A stretch of DNA of 64,000 bases from Aurelia coerulea (Eukaryota; Cnidaria; Scyphozoa; Semaeostomeae; Ulmaridae). This document shows positions 21,421 to 32,814 of this stretch, piece by piece. The DNA is taken from the NCBI GenBank assembly GCA_039566865.1, contig CM076957.1, forward strand, positions 10,921,896 through 10,985,895. Direction: 5' to 3'. The notes under the pieces were generated by a model, which made no database searches, was not told the DNA's origin, and saw only the letters and a program-made list of their open reading frames with translations. The position numbers were made by a program, and so were the translations under genes. Positions within the stretch are counted from its first letter, which is position 1. Each line of letters starts with the position of its first letter.

Positions 21421-22175
21421 CCCCTTCGCCTCTCCATAATCCATATCTTAGTGGTTTAGAAGGAAGGGAGACGGATGCAGTGAGAGTACGTTAGTTGCCT
21501 TGTTCCCAATCGAGAATCTGCATACATCTGGACAAGAAAATTGAAAGTGACTCTACTGCGATATCTACACTACGGGTATCCTCTGCATTGGAAACCCAAA
21601 TAATCTTCTGAAGCAACTGACAATGAAAAAGGAAGTTTCATGCCAGATGTCTGTATTTTCCAGAGTCAGTTTGCAAGACCATTTGCAAGTTTTACAATTC
21701 ATCTGCAAAACTTCTCCGAAAATTCCCCATTGGTTGCATTCACGTTCACGCATCCTATTCGTGAAGGATTCGCACAAGTTTATACAGGTTATCAATTTGA
21801 AATTAGTATATTCTTCTTACGTGTGGTAGCGCGTTGGCATACCAATTTGAAAGTTATTGGTTCAAATTCCCCACTCTACCAGAACCTGTTACCTAGAGTG
21901 AAAGGTACCTCTCTGAGATTCCAAGCCAAATGAATCATGAGGTGTGGTCAAATCGCAAAGAAAGATCGGGATATCAATTGATCAGTTTATCTTTTCGGTA
22001 TTCCTAAAAGCTATCTTCAGATGTCAGGTAGGAATCAATAATATCAAATATTTAGCAAACCTTTAGCAAACATCATCCTAGCATGGTAATAAAAATTATT
22101 CATCTGAAAACAACGGGCTGGAACTTAATCAAAAAGAACCCTGAAAACTACGGTTAAATTCAATCGTTATCTTAC

Positions 22176-22386
22176 TGGGTTGCTCAGGTGCTGTTACGAT
22201 CTCTTTATTCTCGATCCCCTCTTCAACGTTCTTAACTCCTCCTTCATTTGCATTCTCGGTGACGTCATCTGAGCCATGCTCTTCTTCTTTGTCAATGTTA
22301 TTTGTCGGTTCTTTTGAATCAATTGCAACTGACAAAGGGGGTTCTTCACCACCGTCCACATCTCCAACGTTGTCTTCTCCATTTTC
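22176..22386 (-). CDS. ERICH3: ERICH3 exon, acidic linker
   Basis: A 211-bp exon: acceptor TTTCAACAG before GAA AAT GGA, donor CCCA|GTAAG. It starts in phase 0 after the exon ending ...TDPN and ends in phase 1. The product is acidic (ENGEDNVGDVDGGEEPP..., NIDKEEEHGSDDVTENANE). Strong splice sites and exact phase fit support it. Confidence 0.85.
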
Positions 22387-22879
22387 CTGTTGAAACAGAA
22401 GACTTGTAAATGCGTGGATTGGAATTATCAAAGCAAGAATGGTAAAACTATTTCGACAATTTTCCAAAAGCAAACCGCCCAAAGCTTTTTTACCCACTCG
22501 GCATGCTGTCAAATGAGGTTTTATGTTGATGAATGATATGCATGAGGCCTTTATACAACCCTGCAAGCAAATAATACACTTTACTTTGTCTCAAAACAAG
22601 TATCTCCCGACAGAAAAGTTTAGATCCAATAAACACTTCCTGCCACGTCGTTCTCAGGGGCAGTTTTTCGGGAAGTTCTACTGCTTGGGTATTTTGGCTT
22701 TTTGAGTTTTTGCTCAGATTTCAAATTTGGAGTGAACAAAATGTTAGAAAGTTATCAAATACAACATAAAATCAATTCTAGGTCATCTGCGCTGCGAGCG
22801 TAACGCCTCATAATTCTAAATCAGGATAAGATACTTAATAAAACAAGAGGGAAGAGTTGATATCATCTTTAGCACATAC
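22387..22879 (-). other. ERICH3 intron (493 bp)
   Basis: No recognisable element. Confidence 0.8.
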
Positions 22880-22964
22880 GTTGGGGTCTGTTCTGGAAGA
22901 TGATTTTCTTGATCTGCTTTTCTCGCCACGTTTTTCTTGAGCGACAGTAAATGCTGCTTGACAC
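22880..22964 (-). CDS. ERICH3: ERICH3 exon, end of DUF4590 and basic linker
   Basis: An 85-bp exon: acceptor TTATTCGCAG, donor CCCAAC|GTATGT. Its first G completes the Lys codon begun in exon 30797-30983, giving CYK-CQAAFTVAQEKRGEK, matching the conserved Cys-Tyr-Lys-Cys end of the vertebrate ERICH3 domain. A Ser/Arg-rich basic stretch (SRSRKSSSRTDPN) follows, as the vertebrate protein turns Lys-rich after its domain. Its small size and exact phase fit make it convincing. Confidence 0.9.
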
Positions 22965-23829
22965 CTGCGAATAAAGTGCAATGAATTCTCCACGTTTGTT
23001 ATGAGATAAACATAAAATGACTTTCTGAAATATAAAAGCATTTATGAATTGATAACGGGCTAAGCTCGAAATTTCGTGAATTTATCATACTCTGTTCAAA
23101 GTACACTTTATCTTCTTTATCTTATTACACGAATCACGCGTTGCTAAACAACATTTCCTGCAGCGTATCCCTCCTCCTCCCTCTCCTGACAATCATTTTA
23201 CCTTCCATTCTTTTGACAAAAACAATTTCATCATTGTCCGACTTCTGGACCCCGTACTTGATGATGATTGAATTGAAACGGTAAGTTTTCTCCTACTGTT
23301 TCCATCATCATCTTTCCACGCGAAATTGGCCTTAATTCTATTATGCTTTAAAACAGATTTTTGCGAAATAAAATTCAATTGACAGGAAAAAGAGATCTTA
23401 CCACCCCCTTGTCTACTGATTACTAACAATCAGTAAAACATGTATCCTTCTTTCCAGATACTTTGAAATAACTTTTCAACGCCCAAATTTCTGTTGCAAA
23501 GTTTAAAATTAAACAATAAAGGTTATTTCCTAATTCAGTTTACTAAAAAAATACAAAAAAACGACTTACTAATAAAGTGTTCACAAAAAGTCTTTCCGTA
23601 ACATGGTCACTGCATAAATTTTGTGACGTCTTTTTTCTTTATCGATTAAAAAACAAATTATTTACAAAAATAACAAAGCTAATTAACTACGTGCCATCCA
23701 TAGTGGGAATTTTCAATCTCATTCATTATTTTTGATTATTTAAACACGGTAGCCCCAACCTTTTACCAGTACTGCTTTTCAGGGAGCCGTAGCAAAAGTC
23801 ATCTAGAAATTAAATCAAAAAGGTGCTGG

Positions 23830-24240
23830 TAAACGGAAAATGAAAAGCTATGTTAATTTTTTGAATCTTTTCTTGAAAGTGGCAAGGGATGGTGCCTAAT
23901 GAGACAAAGTTTCAGTTGATTCCAAAGCTTAGGTCCACAAAAAGATATTGCATTTTGCCAATTGTTAGTTTTCCGCAGTGGTAGCGAAAGATCAATTTCA
24001 GTATTTTTCAGCTCTCTGACAATTCCAGTTGAATTTTTGACAAACAAATTGGAAAGGTACTCCGGCACAAGGCTATTTGTACATGGTAGTAGCTGTTTCG
24101 CTTTCATTAATATCACTCACAGTTGGTCAATTTAAATCGTGTATTAGTGCGATAGCAGGCATATGAAATTAATTTTTGGATACAATTCTAACCGCTCAAT
24201 TTTGCAACTTTTGCAAGGTTTGCAGTTTGGCCCCACAATA
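23830..24240 (-). pseudogene. LINE family D 3' relic
   Basis: The minus-strand segment 24116-23853 encodes a degenerate RT C-terminus (LVPEYLSNLFVKNS..., then FCGPKLWNQLKL). Upstream, 24117-24230 preserves LQTLQKLQN and ALIHDLN with stops. Same family as 21003-21420 but more decayed. Confidence 0.6.
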
Positions 24241-24641
24241 CCCTACAATACAATACCCCGATACATGCTACCTAACGTGTTTTAGGATAAACAATTTTCT
24301 GGCATATGTCAAAAATCCAATAGCGCGAGAAACCCTACCAATTTGAGCTCCTGTCCATTATCACACCTACTGTAGATACTTTGTCAGATCTACATTTTCA
24401 ACTTGAGAGTCAACAATAAAAAACTGTGGATGATCAACAGTTTTATCAACAATCTTCTTAATTTTGGGCTGGCGACATCTTCACCCTTCAAACCTTTTAA
24501 ATAAACAGCCTTCTGCAACTCGCGCAACTAAACTCCAAACTGTGTTTCTGTTTTCTGCAGAAGCTCCAAGTCACCCATCTTGCATTTTATTTGGCGAATC
24601 AAGATTGCAAAATCGCTAAATCGTGAAAATTTAAAGATGTA

Positions 24642-25306
24642 CCGGGTGAGTCAAAAAAAAGTTTGTGCGTTTGGCGGGCTATGGAACAAAATTACGAGGC
24701 CGATTTTCAAAACTAAAAGGTGAAGCTATCAGTCAAAGACTAACTTAGATGAGGAAATTTTTTTAAATAAAATCGCTCATCGTTTAGACCCAGAAATTAG
24801 GAAAATGCTTGTAAGGGGTTTGTATGGGAACAAGAATTCCACGTTTCGATGTTGGTCCATGATTTACTTGCCTTCTTGTCAGTATCGTATAGAAATCTCT
24901 AGCTAATACTGCCATGTGAAGTTTCATTCTCAATGGAATTGTAGATTTCATCGAAAAGGGTATTATTCGTAAAAATGCTGCAAATGCGTTAAAGAACTCA
25001 AATCAAAGGAAGCAAAGACAGTGCTTTACGGTTTTGTTTCCACGAAAGAAGACAGGACAATATTTAGCATTTGAAATTTTGAAACAATCTTTTTATTTTT
25101 TGAAGGGGGTTGCTAACTTGCTATTGCCTAGTGAGGATACATTATATCGGTCCCCTTTGGCGAGGTTGTAAGGGGGAGTGAGTGCTAATATGGATAATAG
25201 GGGTGGGGTAAGTGATACAACATGAATAAATATCATTTTTCATTGAAAAGCTTTTCATCTCACACAGTGATCACACCCAATCTATTATCGGTGTTTTAAA
25301 ATTATT
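24642..25306. repeat. Left terminal inverted repeat of the mariner-like element
   Basis: Pairs with 27153-27815 down to TCGGTGTTTTAAAATTATTG; only scattered single differences were seen by eye. Confidence 0.85.
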
Positions 25307-25800
25307 GTGGGGGGGGGAGGGGCGGGAATGGTGATGGGGTTAGCTGATCATGCTACGGGAGCCCCTATCTTTGATGGTCGGTTTGGGCCGGTCCAGCAAC
25401 ACATTTGTTGATATTCCAGTAAATAGACAATGTTTCTATCGAATACGATCTTGTTTGTGTAAAGAACATTTCAAAATTAGGTGAATGCTCTATGGCAGCT
25501 TCTCCTTAAAAATACCACAAACTTCAATATCAACTGTCACAAAATAACAATGCTCACAATGCCAGCACATTTTAGGCAATAATTCTATTCCATAAAATTA
25601 GCTACAAAATACACAATCATAAAGAGAGGCTGCCACAGCAATTTTCTTCAGTAAAATGAATCATTAGAAATATTTATCATTTTAACCAAACATGCAAAGA
25701 ACCCAACATCAAAATCAACAACAATTGTTCATTCTTAACCAGCAGATGGTACCTTAATTTATGAGATAAAATGTTAACTATTTACAAATCAAACGTTCAA

Positions 25801-26899
25801 TTAATCATTTGTTACCCAAATTCCATTAGCTTCGATGCATTTTTCACAGCGACCAACCATTCCATCAAAGGCACGCGAAATCATATTGGCTGGGATGCTT
25901 CGAGCGACACGTAAGATGACTGCACGCAGATCTTCCAGATTCTTGGGCTGCTCATGAAGGTCCACATTCCAGGTCCACATTCCATATGGCTTGCTTCATG
26001 TATCCCCATAAGAACAAATCACACACTGTCAGGTCAGGGGAACGAGACGGCCAAGGCCAATCACCACGTCTGCTCATAACTCTACCAGCGAACTGCCCTC
26101 TGAGATAATGCAGGGACGCATTGCTTGTATGAGCAGAGGCTCCATCTTGCTGCCACCATACTGCTGCTCTGTTGACATTCTGCTCCCTAAATTCCCTTTG
26201 AATCACGTGATATCTTATAATGCGGAGATACTCTTGTAAATCAAGACCTCCTTCGACGAAATGAGGACCAAAGACTGCACCAGTTTTCATAACACCCATC
26301 AACACCATTAACTTGCCTGCCCCTTGCTTAAACTCGATATAATTATCTGGAGGATGACCATTTCCACGCAGGGAATAATTGATCACATTTTTGGTATTAA
26401 CCTCAGAGTTCAAACTAAAGATAGCTTCGTCCGAAATGATGAGATTGTTGAGAAACTCAGGTTGCTGAGCATTTGTTTCGACAAATCTTTGGCAGAATTC
26501 CCGGCGCAAAACAGGATCACCAGCCTCTAATTTTTGCCTTCTTACCAGAACGTAGGGATGAAATTTTAGGATTTTGGTTAGAGGAACGAAAGAGCTTTGA
26601 GAAAGCCCAAGACCATTCCTCCGGGAAGATCGATTCCCATCTTCAATGAGCGCTTCTCGAACCCTCTCTATGTTTTGGTTAGAACCTACAGTTCGAAGTC
26701 TTCCGCTACGACTTTCGTTCAGGTTGTTGCAAGTTCCCTCTGCCTGAAGCTTCCTGTATGTCTTCCAAACGGTCGCAGCAGACGGTGCATTGATACCTGG
26801 CCACTGAGCAGGCCAACGTCGCAACACTTCTTGGGCATTTTCTATGCCGGCCATCTCTAAGCATATCCAAACTCGTTGTTCTTTAGTAAGTCGAGGCAT
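25801..26899 (-). pseudogene. Mariner-like DDD transposase, frameshifted by a 13-bp duplication
   Basis: The start chosen is ATG at 26899 (MPRLTKEQRVWICLEMAG); an in-frame upstream ATG at 26953 adds 18 residues unlike the family. The N-terminus carries a helix-turn-helix of the DUF4817 type (TVWKTYRKLQAEGT). Catalytic segments are IISDEAIFSLN, WWQQDGASAHTS and SPDLTVCDLFLWG, so three Asp, with about 41 residues between the second and third. At 25970 the 13-bp AGGTCCACATTCC is directly repeated, shifting frame and ending the protein early (stop near 25952). The original C-terminal frame is still open beyond, to TAA at 25801-25803; about 361 codons in total if only one repeat is counted. Confidence 0.88.
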
Positions 26900-27152
26900 G
26901 GCTGTTCGAATTTGGTTGCAAAGAGTGCTGCAGATGAACAACATTTTGACCATTTAATAATTTCCATTTTGATTTTAAAATATTTTTTCCTGACTTCTCA
27001 ATGCGTTTTCAATTTCCAAAACGTGATAAGCTCCGAAAGTATTGTCGTTGGGAAACTCGAGTTAAAAGAAATGCAATGAAACAATTCACATTTAAAAATT
27101 TATTCTGACCAAGATCTTCTTAAGCCCATGGGACGGATCCTTCGACCTTGCA

Positions 27153-27815
27153 ATAATTTTAAAACACCGATAATAGATTGGGTGTGATCACTGTGTGAGA
27201 TGAAAAGCTTTTCAATGAAAAATGATATTTATTCATGTTGTATCATTTACCCCACCCCTATTATCCATATTAGCACTCACTCCCCCTTACAACCTCGCCA
27301 AAGGGGACCGATATAATGTATCCTCACTAGGCAATAGCGAGTTAGCAACCCCTTCAAAAAATAAAAAGATTGTTTCAAAATTTCAAATGCTAAATATTGT
27401 CCTGTCTTCTTTCATGAAAACAAAACCGTAAAGCACTGTCTTTGCTTCCTTTGATTTGAGTTCTTTAACGCATTTGCAGCATTTTTACGAATAATACCCT
27501 TTTCGATGAAATCTACAATTCCATTGAGAATGAAACTTCACATGGCAGTATTAGCTAGAGATTTCTATACGATACTGACAAGAAGGCAAGTAAATCATGG
27601 ACCAACATCGAAACGTGGAATTCTTGTTCCCATACAAAACCCTTACAAGCATTTTCCTAATTTCTGGGTCTAAACGATGAGTGATTTTATTTAAAAAAAT
27701 TTCCTCATCTAAGTTAGTCTTTGACTGATAGCTTCACCTTTTAGTTTTGAAAATCGGCCTCGTAATTTTGTTCCATAGCCCGCCAAACGCACAAACTTTT
27801 TTTTGACTCACCCGG
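27153..27815. repeat. Right terminal inverted repeat of the mariner-like element
   Basis: Reverse complement of 24642-25306. It ends GACTCACCCGG followed by TA. Confidence 0.85.
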
Positions 27816-28639
27816 TACAGCCTCACTTTGCAACCTTTGATACCAGACATCAACTGATTAGCTAAAAGTTCCGTAATAGTTGCCATCACCATGGTAATTC
27901 ACAAATCTCACAATCTGATTGGTACTCTAGGAAGCTCAGAGTTTGGGCCTAAATAGCGTCAGGTTTTTCAGAGTAATACTATGAGTCTCTGTTGACCGAA
28001 GCGCCATCATCAAGTTAAAGAACACATGGAAACAATAGACTCCAGGTCATAAGTCTATCATCGGCATTTATCGTCATTTTACCTTTTTTCAGAGAAAACG
28101 GAAGATCGTTGATAAAGACCAGAAACAAGGACTTATTGTCAGCGAGTTCCCACTATGTATGGCAATTACAATTAAATTTAAACTGTTCCAATGATAGTCG
28201 TAAGAGCTTAACCCAGGAGCAAACAATTCGACATTATGTAAAGTGCTTTAGGGTTTGACAAGCAACATCAATAACCCAAAATTGCCACTCGTGCACCCTC
28301 AGAGGACCAGGCTCAAGCAAATCTATCAATTCCATCTCCCTCCTACAACTATCGTCCAACAAAAGAAGAAATACTGCACTAACAAAAGTACATACAGACA
28401 CACAAAAAACACACATACATACACATCACCAAATCTATAGACAGAAATACAGTGCACGAGGTTCCTTTTTTCAAGGGCTATTAATTTTCGTAGTCTAATG
28501 AAATAAAAAGCCTGTACTCTGAAGTAGCTCCAAGAATCAGTTTGACCACAATGTGTCGAAGTTTGGAACTTCCATACAACATCAGTGAGCAACGAAATCG
28601 TCATTAAAGTCGGACACATCCATGTTCAAAATTTAGAGG

Positions 28640-29546
28640 TTTCTGCCAAGTCAAACAAGGGGAATGCAGGAGGAAATGTTCATTATCCTCGTTCGCGGTA
28701 CCACAATTACATAGTGGACTTACGATGTTGAATCTATGCCTAAACCTATGCTCATTTAATGCCCTGAAATTCAAACGGAACTTTGCTAAGATTTTAACGC
28801 CTTCAGTATCATATATGTTATATACAGAGCTTTCACTGGGCTCATTTTCGAAAGGAGTTTTCGCCTCATTATATCTCTATCAATTAAGTTCCATTCATAT
28901 AAAGGGCATTACTGAAGTATGTTTTAGAAAAACGGCAGTCTTACTAATAGACGCGGGGTGTATATGCGCTGATTTCTAAGATCATAGATTGTTTGCCATT
29001 CAGCAAGGATTTCATTGAAGAGATATTAAGGGAATAGGCTATACAAGCGTCGGTACCATCTTCTATTGTTTCTCATCCTAATTCATTGTAAAATCTTTGC
29101 TTATCTGTATCTCTTTATGCACCAGAGACAGCTAGTGCCACAAAATATTGGGTTTATTCAAATTTTGTTAAAAACCTAGTCAAATTTCAGGATCACATCT
29201 ATGGTAAAACAGGTCACCATAGTCAAGATGAGGCCTGACATATAGTTTGTCAGTTAGATTAAGGACATTTCTGGAGACATACTTTGAGAGATGTCGTATA
29301 AGCCCGATCCCTCGTCTTGCCTTTAGAATGGTCGCTCTGATGTGGCTCTGAAAAATTAATTTCGAGCCAAAATCATTCCTAGATGCTTATGTTCGTTTTC
29401 CCTCTTAACTTCATCGTTGGCTGGCTGTAAAGGTGGGTAGACAATTCTAACTATTTTGGTAGAGAAGATAACTTCTTCGGTTTTATCCGTATAAAACTGC
29501 CTTTTTCATTGCCAGACCGAAAAGCCGTGTTTTCTCAAGATCTCGA
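28640..29546 (-). pseudogene. LINE family E relic
   Basis: Aligns by eye with the C-terminal half of 19223-20995: TGTTCATTATCCTC, ACTTCTTC(C/G)GTTTTATC and other blocks appear in the same order. Many stops and frame changes. It ends where the 250-bp array begins, so the array element was probably cut by this LINE or the reverse. Confidence 0.7.
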
Positions 29547-30556
29547 TCTCGACAGAATACATTTTATGTGTCATTATAGGAAGGAAACGAAGGACATTTT
29601 GCTCGTCGTTTTCATTTGTTTTTGCAGGTGTTTAAAAGGGTTTTCTGCCAACATCTCCCATATCAACGGGAAGGAGAGGCCAATTAAAGCCAGGTAAATT
29701 GCTGAATCTAATTGAACACATTGGCTATGAAACAGGACAGCTTTCGATATCATTGCTATCGATTCGATATACATTTTACAGGACAGAATACATTTTACAG
29801 GACAGAATACATTTTAAGTGTCATTATAGGAAGGAAACAAAGGACATTTTGCTCGTCGTTTTCATTTGTTTTTGCAGGTGTTTGAAAGGGTCTTCTGCCA
29901 ACATCTCCCATATCAACGGGAAGGAGAGGCCAATTAAAGCCAGGTAAATTGCTGAATCTAATTGAACACATTGGCTATGAAACAGGACAGTTTTCGATAT
30001 CATTGCTATCGATTCGATATACATTTTACAGGACAGAATACATTTTACAGGACAGAATACATTTTAAGTGTCACTATTGGAAGGAAACAAAGGACATTTT
30101 GCTCGTCGTTTTCATTTGTTTTTGCAGGTGTTTGAAAGGGTTTTCTGCAAACATCTCCCATATCAACGGGAAGGAGAGGCCAATTAAAGCCAGGTAAATT
30201 GCTGAATCTAATTGAACACATTGGCTATGAAACAGGACAGTTTTCGATATCATTGCTATCGATTCGATATACATTTTACAGGACAGAATACATTTTACAG
30301 GACAGAATACATTTTAAGTGTCATTATAGGAAGGAAACAAAGGACATTTTGCTCGTCGTTTTCATTTGTTTTTGCAGGTGTTTGAAAGGGTCTTCTGCAA
30401 ACATCTCCCATATCAACGGGAAGGAGAGGCCAATTAAAGCCAGGTAAATTGCTGAATCTAATTGAAAACATTGGCTATGAAACAGGACAGTTTTCGATAA
30501 TCGATTCAGGGAGCAGTATTTTTTCAAACGGGGATTGTTTTTATTGACTCGCCCGG
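29541..30556. mobile_element. TA-flanked MITE (family D) with amplified interior
   Basis: The right end reads TTTTTATTGACTCGCCCGG before TA (30557-30558), the inverted form of the left tips at 32815 and 34173. Its sequence (GTCGTTTTCATTTGTTTTTGC, ATCAACGGGAAGGA) is the reverse complement of the interior of those two elements. The left end is lost against the LINE E relic. Confidence 0.65.
29547..30500. repeat. Tandem array, about 3.8 copies of a 250-bp unit
   Basis: Successive copies are offset by exactly 250 bp and differ at only a few positions. Each unit holds a doubled ACAGGACAGAATACATTTTA. The unit is open on both strands for about 80 codons, but since 250 is not a multiple of 3 no continuous frame crosses copies. 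These short frames are judged non-genic. Confidence 0.92.
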
Positions 30557-30796
30557 TACTTTCAGAAAGCCCCTGGTGTGTTGTGAGGGGCAGTGCAAGA
30601 TTTACAAGGTACAAGGTGCCTATACACACGTAATATCTAAATCTGTGCATCGAGTATTTACACTCTTTACAATTTGCAGAAGATAATTTGCTTTTTATCA
30701 TCTGCAGAAAGATTCCTGTAGTCTTTTTCAGCTCTCAGTTTTCTACAGAATAAGTAAATTGAATGAAAATAATGAAAATATTGCACATTAACTCAC

Positions 30797-30983
30797 TTGT
30801 AACAAGGAGCAGCTCCTGTTACTCCAAAAAATGTGAATTTAGCATTCTTGCCACCAAGTTTGCAACCAGGTTTATGTTTGTACTCGCAACAACTGCTAAG
30901 ACGAATATCTTGAACTCCATCAATGTAAATAGTTAATCCAAATGGAGCACCACGGTGTCGTCGTGATATGAATGAAAAGGTCG
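30797..30983 (-). CDS. ERICH3: ERICH3 exon, DUF4590 core
   Basis: A 187-bp exon: acceptor CATTTCCACAG at 30984, donor TACAA|GTGAGT at 30796. In the phase set by its neighbours it encodes TFSFISRRHRGAPFG, LTIYIDGVQDIRLS, then SCCEYKHKPGCKLGGKN and the end GAAPCYK. The CCEYKH...GGK...CYK pattern is the diagnostic core of DUF4590 in glutamate-rich protein 3. Vertebrate ERICH3 has been linked to primary cilia; that role here is inference. It sits between exons 32491-32650 and 22880-22964 in perfect phase. Confidence 0.96.
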
Positions 30984-32490
30984 CTGTGGAAATGTTTATG
31001 AATTATTGAGATCACTCGCATAGTTTTGCTGATATATAACGATGAGTAAAATAGAGCTTAAACGACTAACATGAAAAAAAACATGAAACAAGATGTTTCA
31101 AACTAATAAAAGGTTGCAAACATAGGATTTTAGCGACCTTCAGTTGGATAAGAAATATTTGCTTGCATTCTTTTCCAAGAAGAAAAGATGAAGCGCTTTC
31201 ACGATGCAGGAGATTTGCATGCAAATGTGAGATGAAAAACAAGTGTAAGGCTCAATGGGAAATGTATCATAGCATAATAAAAGAAAGTGCAACGTCAATT
31301 GAAAGACATTCTTGCGAAATCTTGAGTATTCACATTGACATAGACGTTAACAATAATTGCAAAGTAGCATAGTAAGCTTGCTACTAACTTTGGCTCTTCA
31401 ATTGCTGCATCTGGCAGCTTTTAGCCTCGAAAGTCAGTCCATTTCAAACAACTACTCACATAACATTTACCTGTGTTCCGTTGTTCTAAAAAAAGCAATC
31501 TGCGGTTTAGCTAAATTTATGGAAAATCCAGGTGCGCCAAAATAAACTATGCACTTTTGGCAGGCCACAATAAATCGAACACTGGACCGATCTTGAAGAT
31601 TTATGACTTAGTTTTTAGCAGAAGGCCTGAATTAAATTCTAGGAATTTTTGCAAATCTTTTTGGCTTGTTTTCAGTCATTAGAGCTAGAAGAGAGTTTGT
31701 TTCTTAAAATTTTCGTTCTTGAAAAAACTGAAAATGATCAACAAAAGTGGATCAAATTTCTAAAGACTCCACATGAATGGGCAACCAGAACATTTTTTCG
31801 GGGTGATTTGGGGTGATTTGTAGAAATTGATCAATGTAAACTTCTGCACGAGCCTTATTTCAACGAATGGCCTGTTGCGAAATTCTGCAGTAGTTGCAAT
31901 ATAGTTCCACGCAAAGCCGTTCTGCGTATAATAAATTCAGCAAAACTCTATGCTTGCTTGACCTCATGAAGCTTCCCTATTTGTCTTTTTGACCCCCTTG
32001 ACACAGCAATAAGACCTGCAACAAAGCATAAATTCAATTAAATTACAACAGGAAAGGCGTTTTTTATATCATTGAAACTAAATTCACACTTCTAGCAGGA
32101 TAGAACCAGTGCTCATGCAGCAGATTACAATTAATCGATTTCTAAATTCCAAACCACCACGAAAAATTTTTTCTTTGTCCATTCATGTAGAATCTTTAGA
32201 AAACTTGATGGACAATTTCAGTGTTCTCGAAAACGAACATTTTAAGAAACTCGCTTATAGCTCTGAAAACTGAAAAAAAGCAATTTGCAAAAAAAATTAG
32301 AATCAAATTTTGGCTTTTTGCTAAAGATTAAGTCATGAATCTTCAAAATTGGTCCAGTGTACGATTTATCGTGACCTGCCAAAAGTGCATAGTTTACTTG
32401 CCCGCTTGTTCTGCCATACCGATGGGGCTCTCGCTCCTCATTTAGTATATCTGTAATGTATCAAGCGCTGAAAGTATCAATAGTACTCAC
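30984..32490 (-). other. ERICH3 intron (1.5 kb)
   Basis: Contains the family-C element at 31528-32402. Nothing recognised at 30984-31527. Confidence 0.8.
31528..32402. mobile_element. Family-C TIR element, about 875 bp, non-coding
   Basis: Begins CCAGGTGCGCCAAAATAAAC and ends with the decayed inverted form ...GTGCATAGTTTACTTG. Arms of about 200 bp pair across a unique centre. At about 32245 it has a single TTAA (ACATTTTAAGAAACTC), the empty counterpart of the MITE 2 insertion site. Confidence 0.75.
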
Positions 32491-32650
32491 TGCCCGAGGG
32501 GAGTAGTTCCTTAAATACACATAATGTACTGCCTCCACAATGCTGTTGCAAAATTGTTACTTCATGTAGTTTATGACTGGAATACATGTCATTTGTAAGG
32601 TGTAGACTTGGGCCAATAAACTTCAGTGTTACTTCAGCCATAGACTGCAG
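32491..32650 (-). CDS. ERICH3: ERICH3 exon, start of DUF4590
   Basis: A 160-bp exon: acceptor TTTTGTCTACAG at 32651, donor GGCA|GTGAGT at 32490. It enters in phase 0 and leaves in phase 1, so its last A plus CG of the next exon makes Thr. The product runs LQSMAEVTLKFIGPSLHLTN and later TILQQHCGGSTLCVFKELLP. The Q-Q-H-C-G-G...L-C-V-F/Y-K signature is the conserved first half of DUF4590 in ERICH3. The final Ser-Gly-Thr then leads into TFSF of the next exon, as KETF-QF does in human. Confidence 0.95.
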
Positions 32651-32814
32651 CTGTAGACAAAACCATACGGAGAATGTTGCACAATGTCATAAACGGAAAG
32701 CAATAGTTCAAGAAATAAGCAAGAGGCTCGATTGAAATCCTGCACGTTTGAATACCAGCATGACAATTTGCACACATCACATTTAGAGCAGGGTCACCCA
32801 ATCAATTTGTTATA

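Larger units (their letters stand above)
18268..22175 (-). other. ERICH3 intron (3.9 kb)
   Basis: Carries two LINE pieces in opposite orientation (19223-20995 and 21003-21420). No feature was recognised at 18268-19200 or 21421-22175. Confidence 0.75.
24642..27815 (-). mobile_element. Tc1/mariner-like transposon with very long inverted repeats
   Basis: A 3174-bp element flanked by TA (24640-24641 and 27816-27817), ends CCGGGTGAGTC...GACTCACCCGG. The terminal inverted repeats are about 665 bp each and almost identical, implying a recent insertion. One transposase gene lies between them on the minus strand. A 491-bp deletion derivative of this type is at 58483-58973. Such long TIRs are unusual for mariner-group elements, whose TIRs are often under 100 bp. 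Confidence 0.88.
22965..30796 (-). other. ERICH3 intron (7.8 kb)
   Basis: Contains a LINE D relic, the mariner-like element, a LINE E relic and the 250-bp tandem array. The stretches 22965-23820, 24241-24641 and 27816-28620 show no recognisable gene. Confidence 0.75.

Noticed and set aside
23193..23429. Possible extra ERICH3 exon (minus), with YGVQKSDNDEIVFVKRME in one frame before a GTAAAA donor
   Set aside because: Exons 30797-30983 and 22880-22964 already join in phase and reproduce the conserved CYKC; inserting this piece breaks phase and conservation.
29509..30447. Repeated 82-codon plus and 66-codon minus frames
   Set aside because: They arise from the 250-bp tandem unit, cannot join across copies, and the MITE sisters do not keep the frame.
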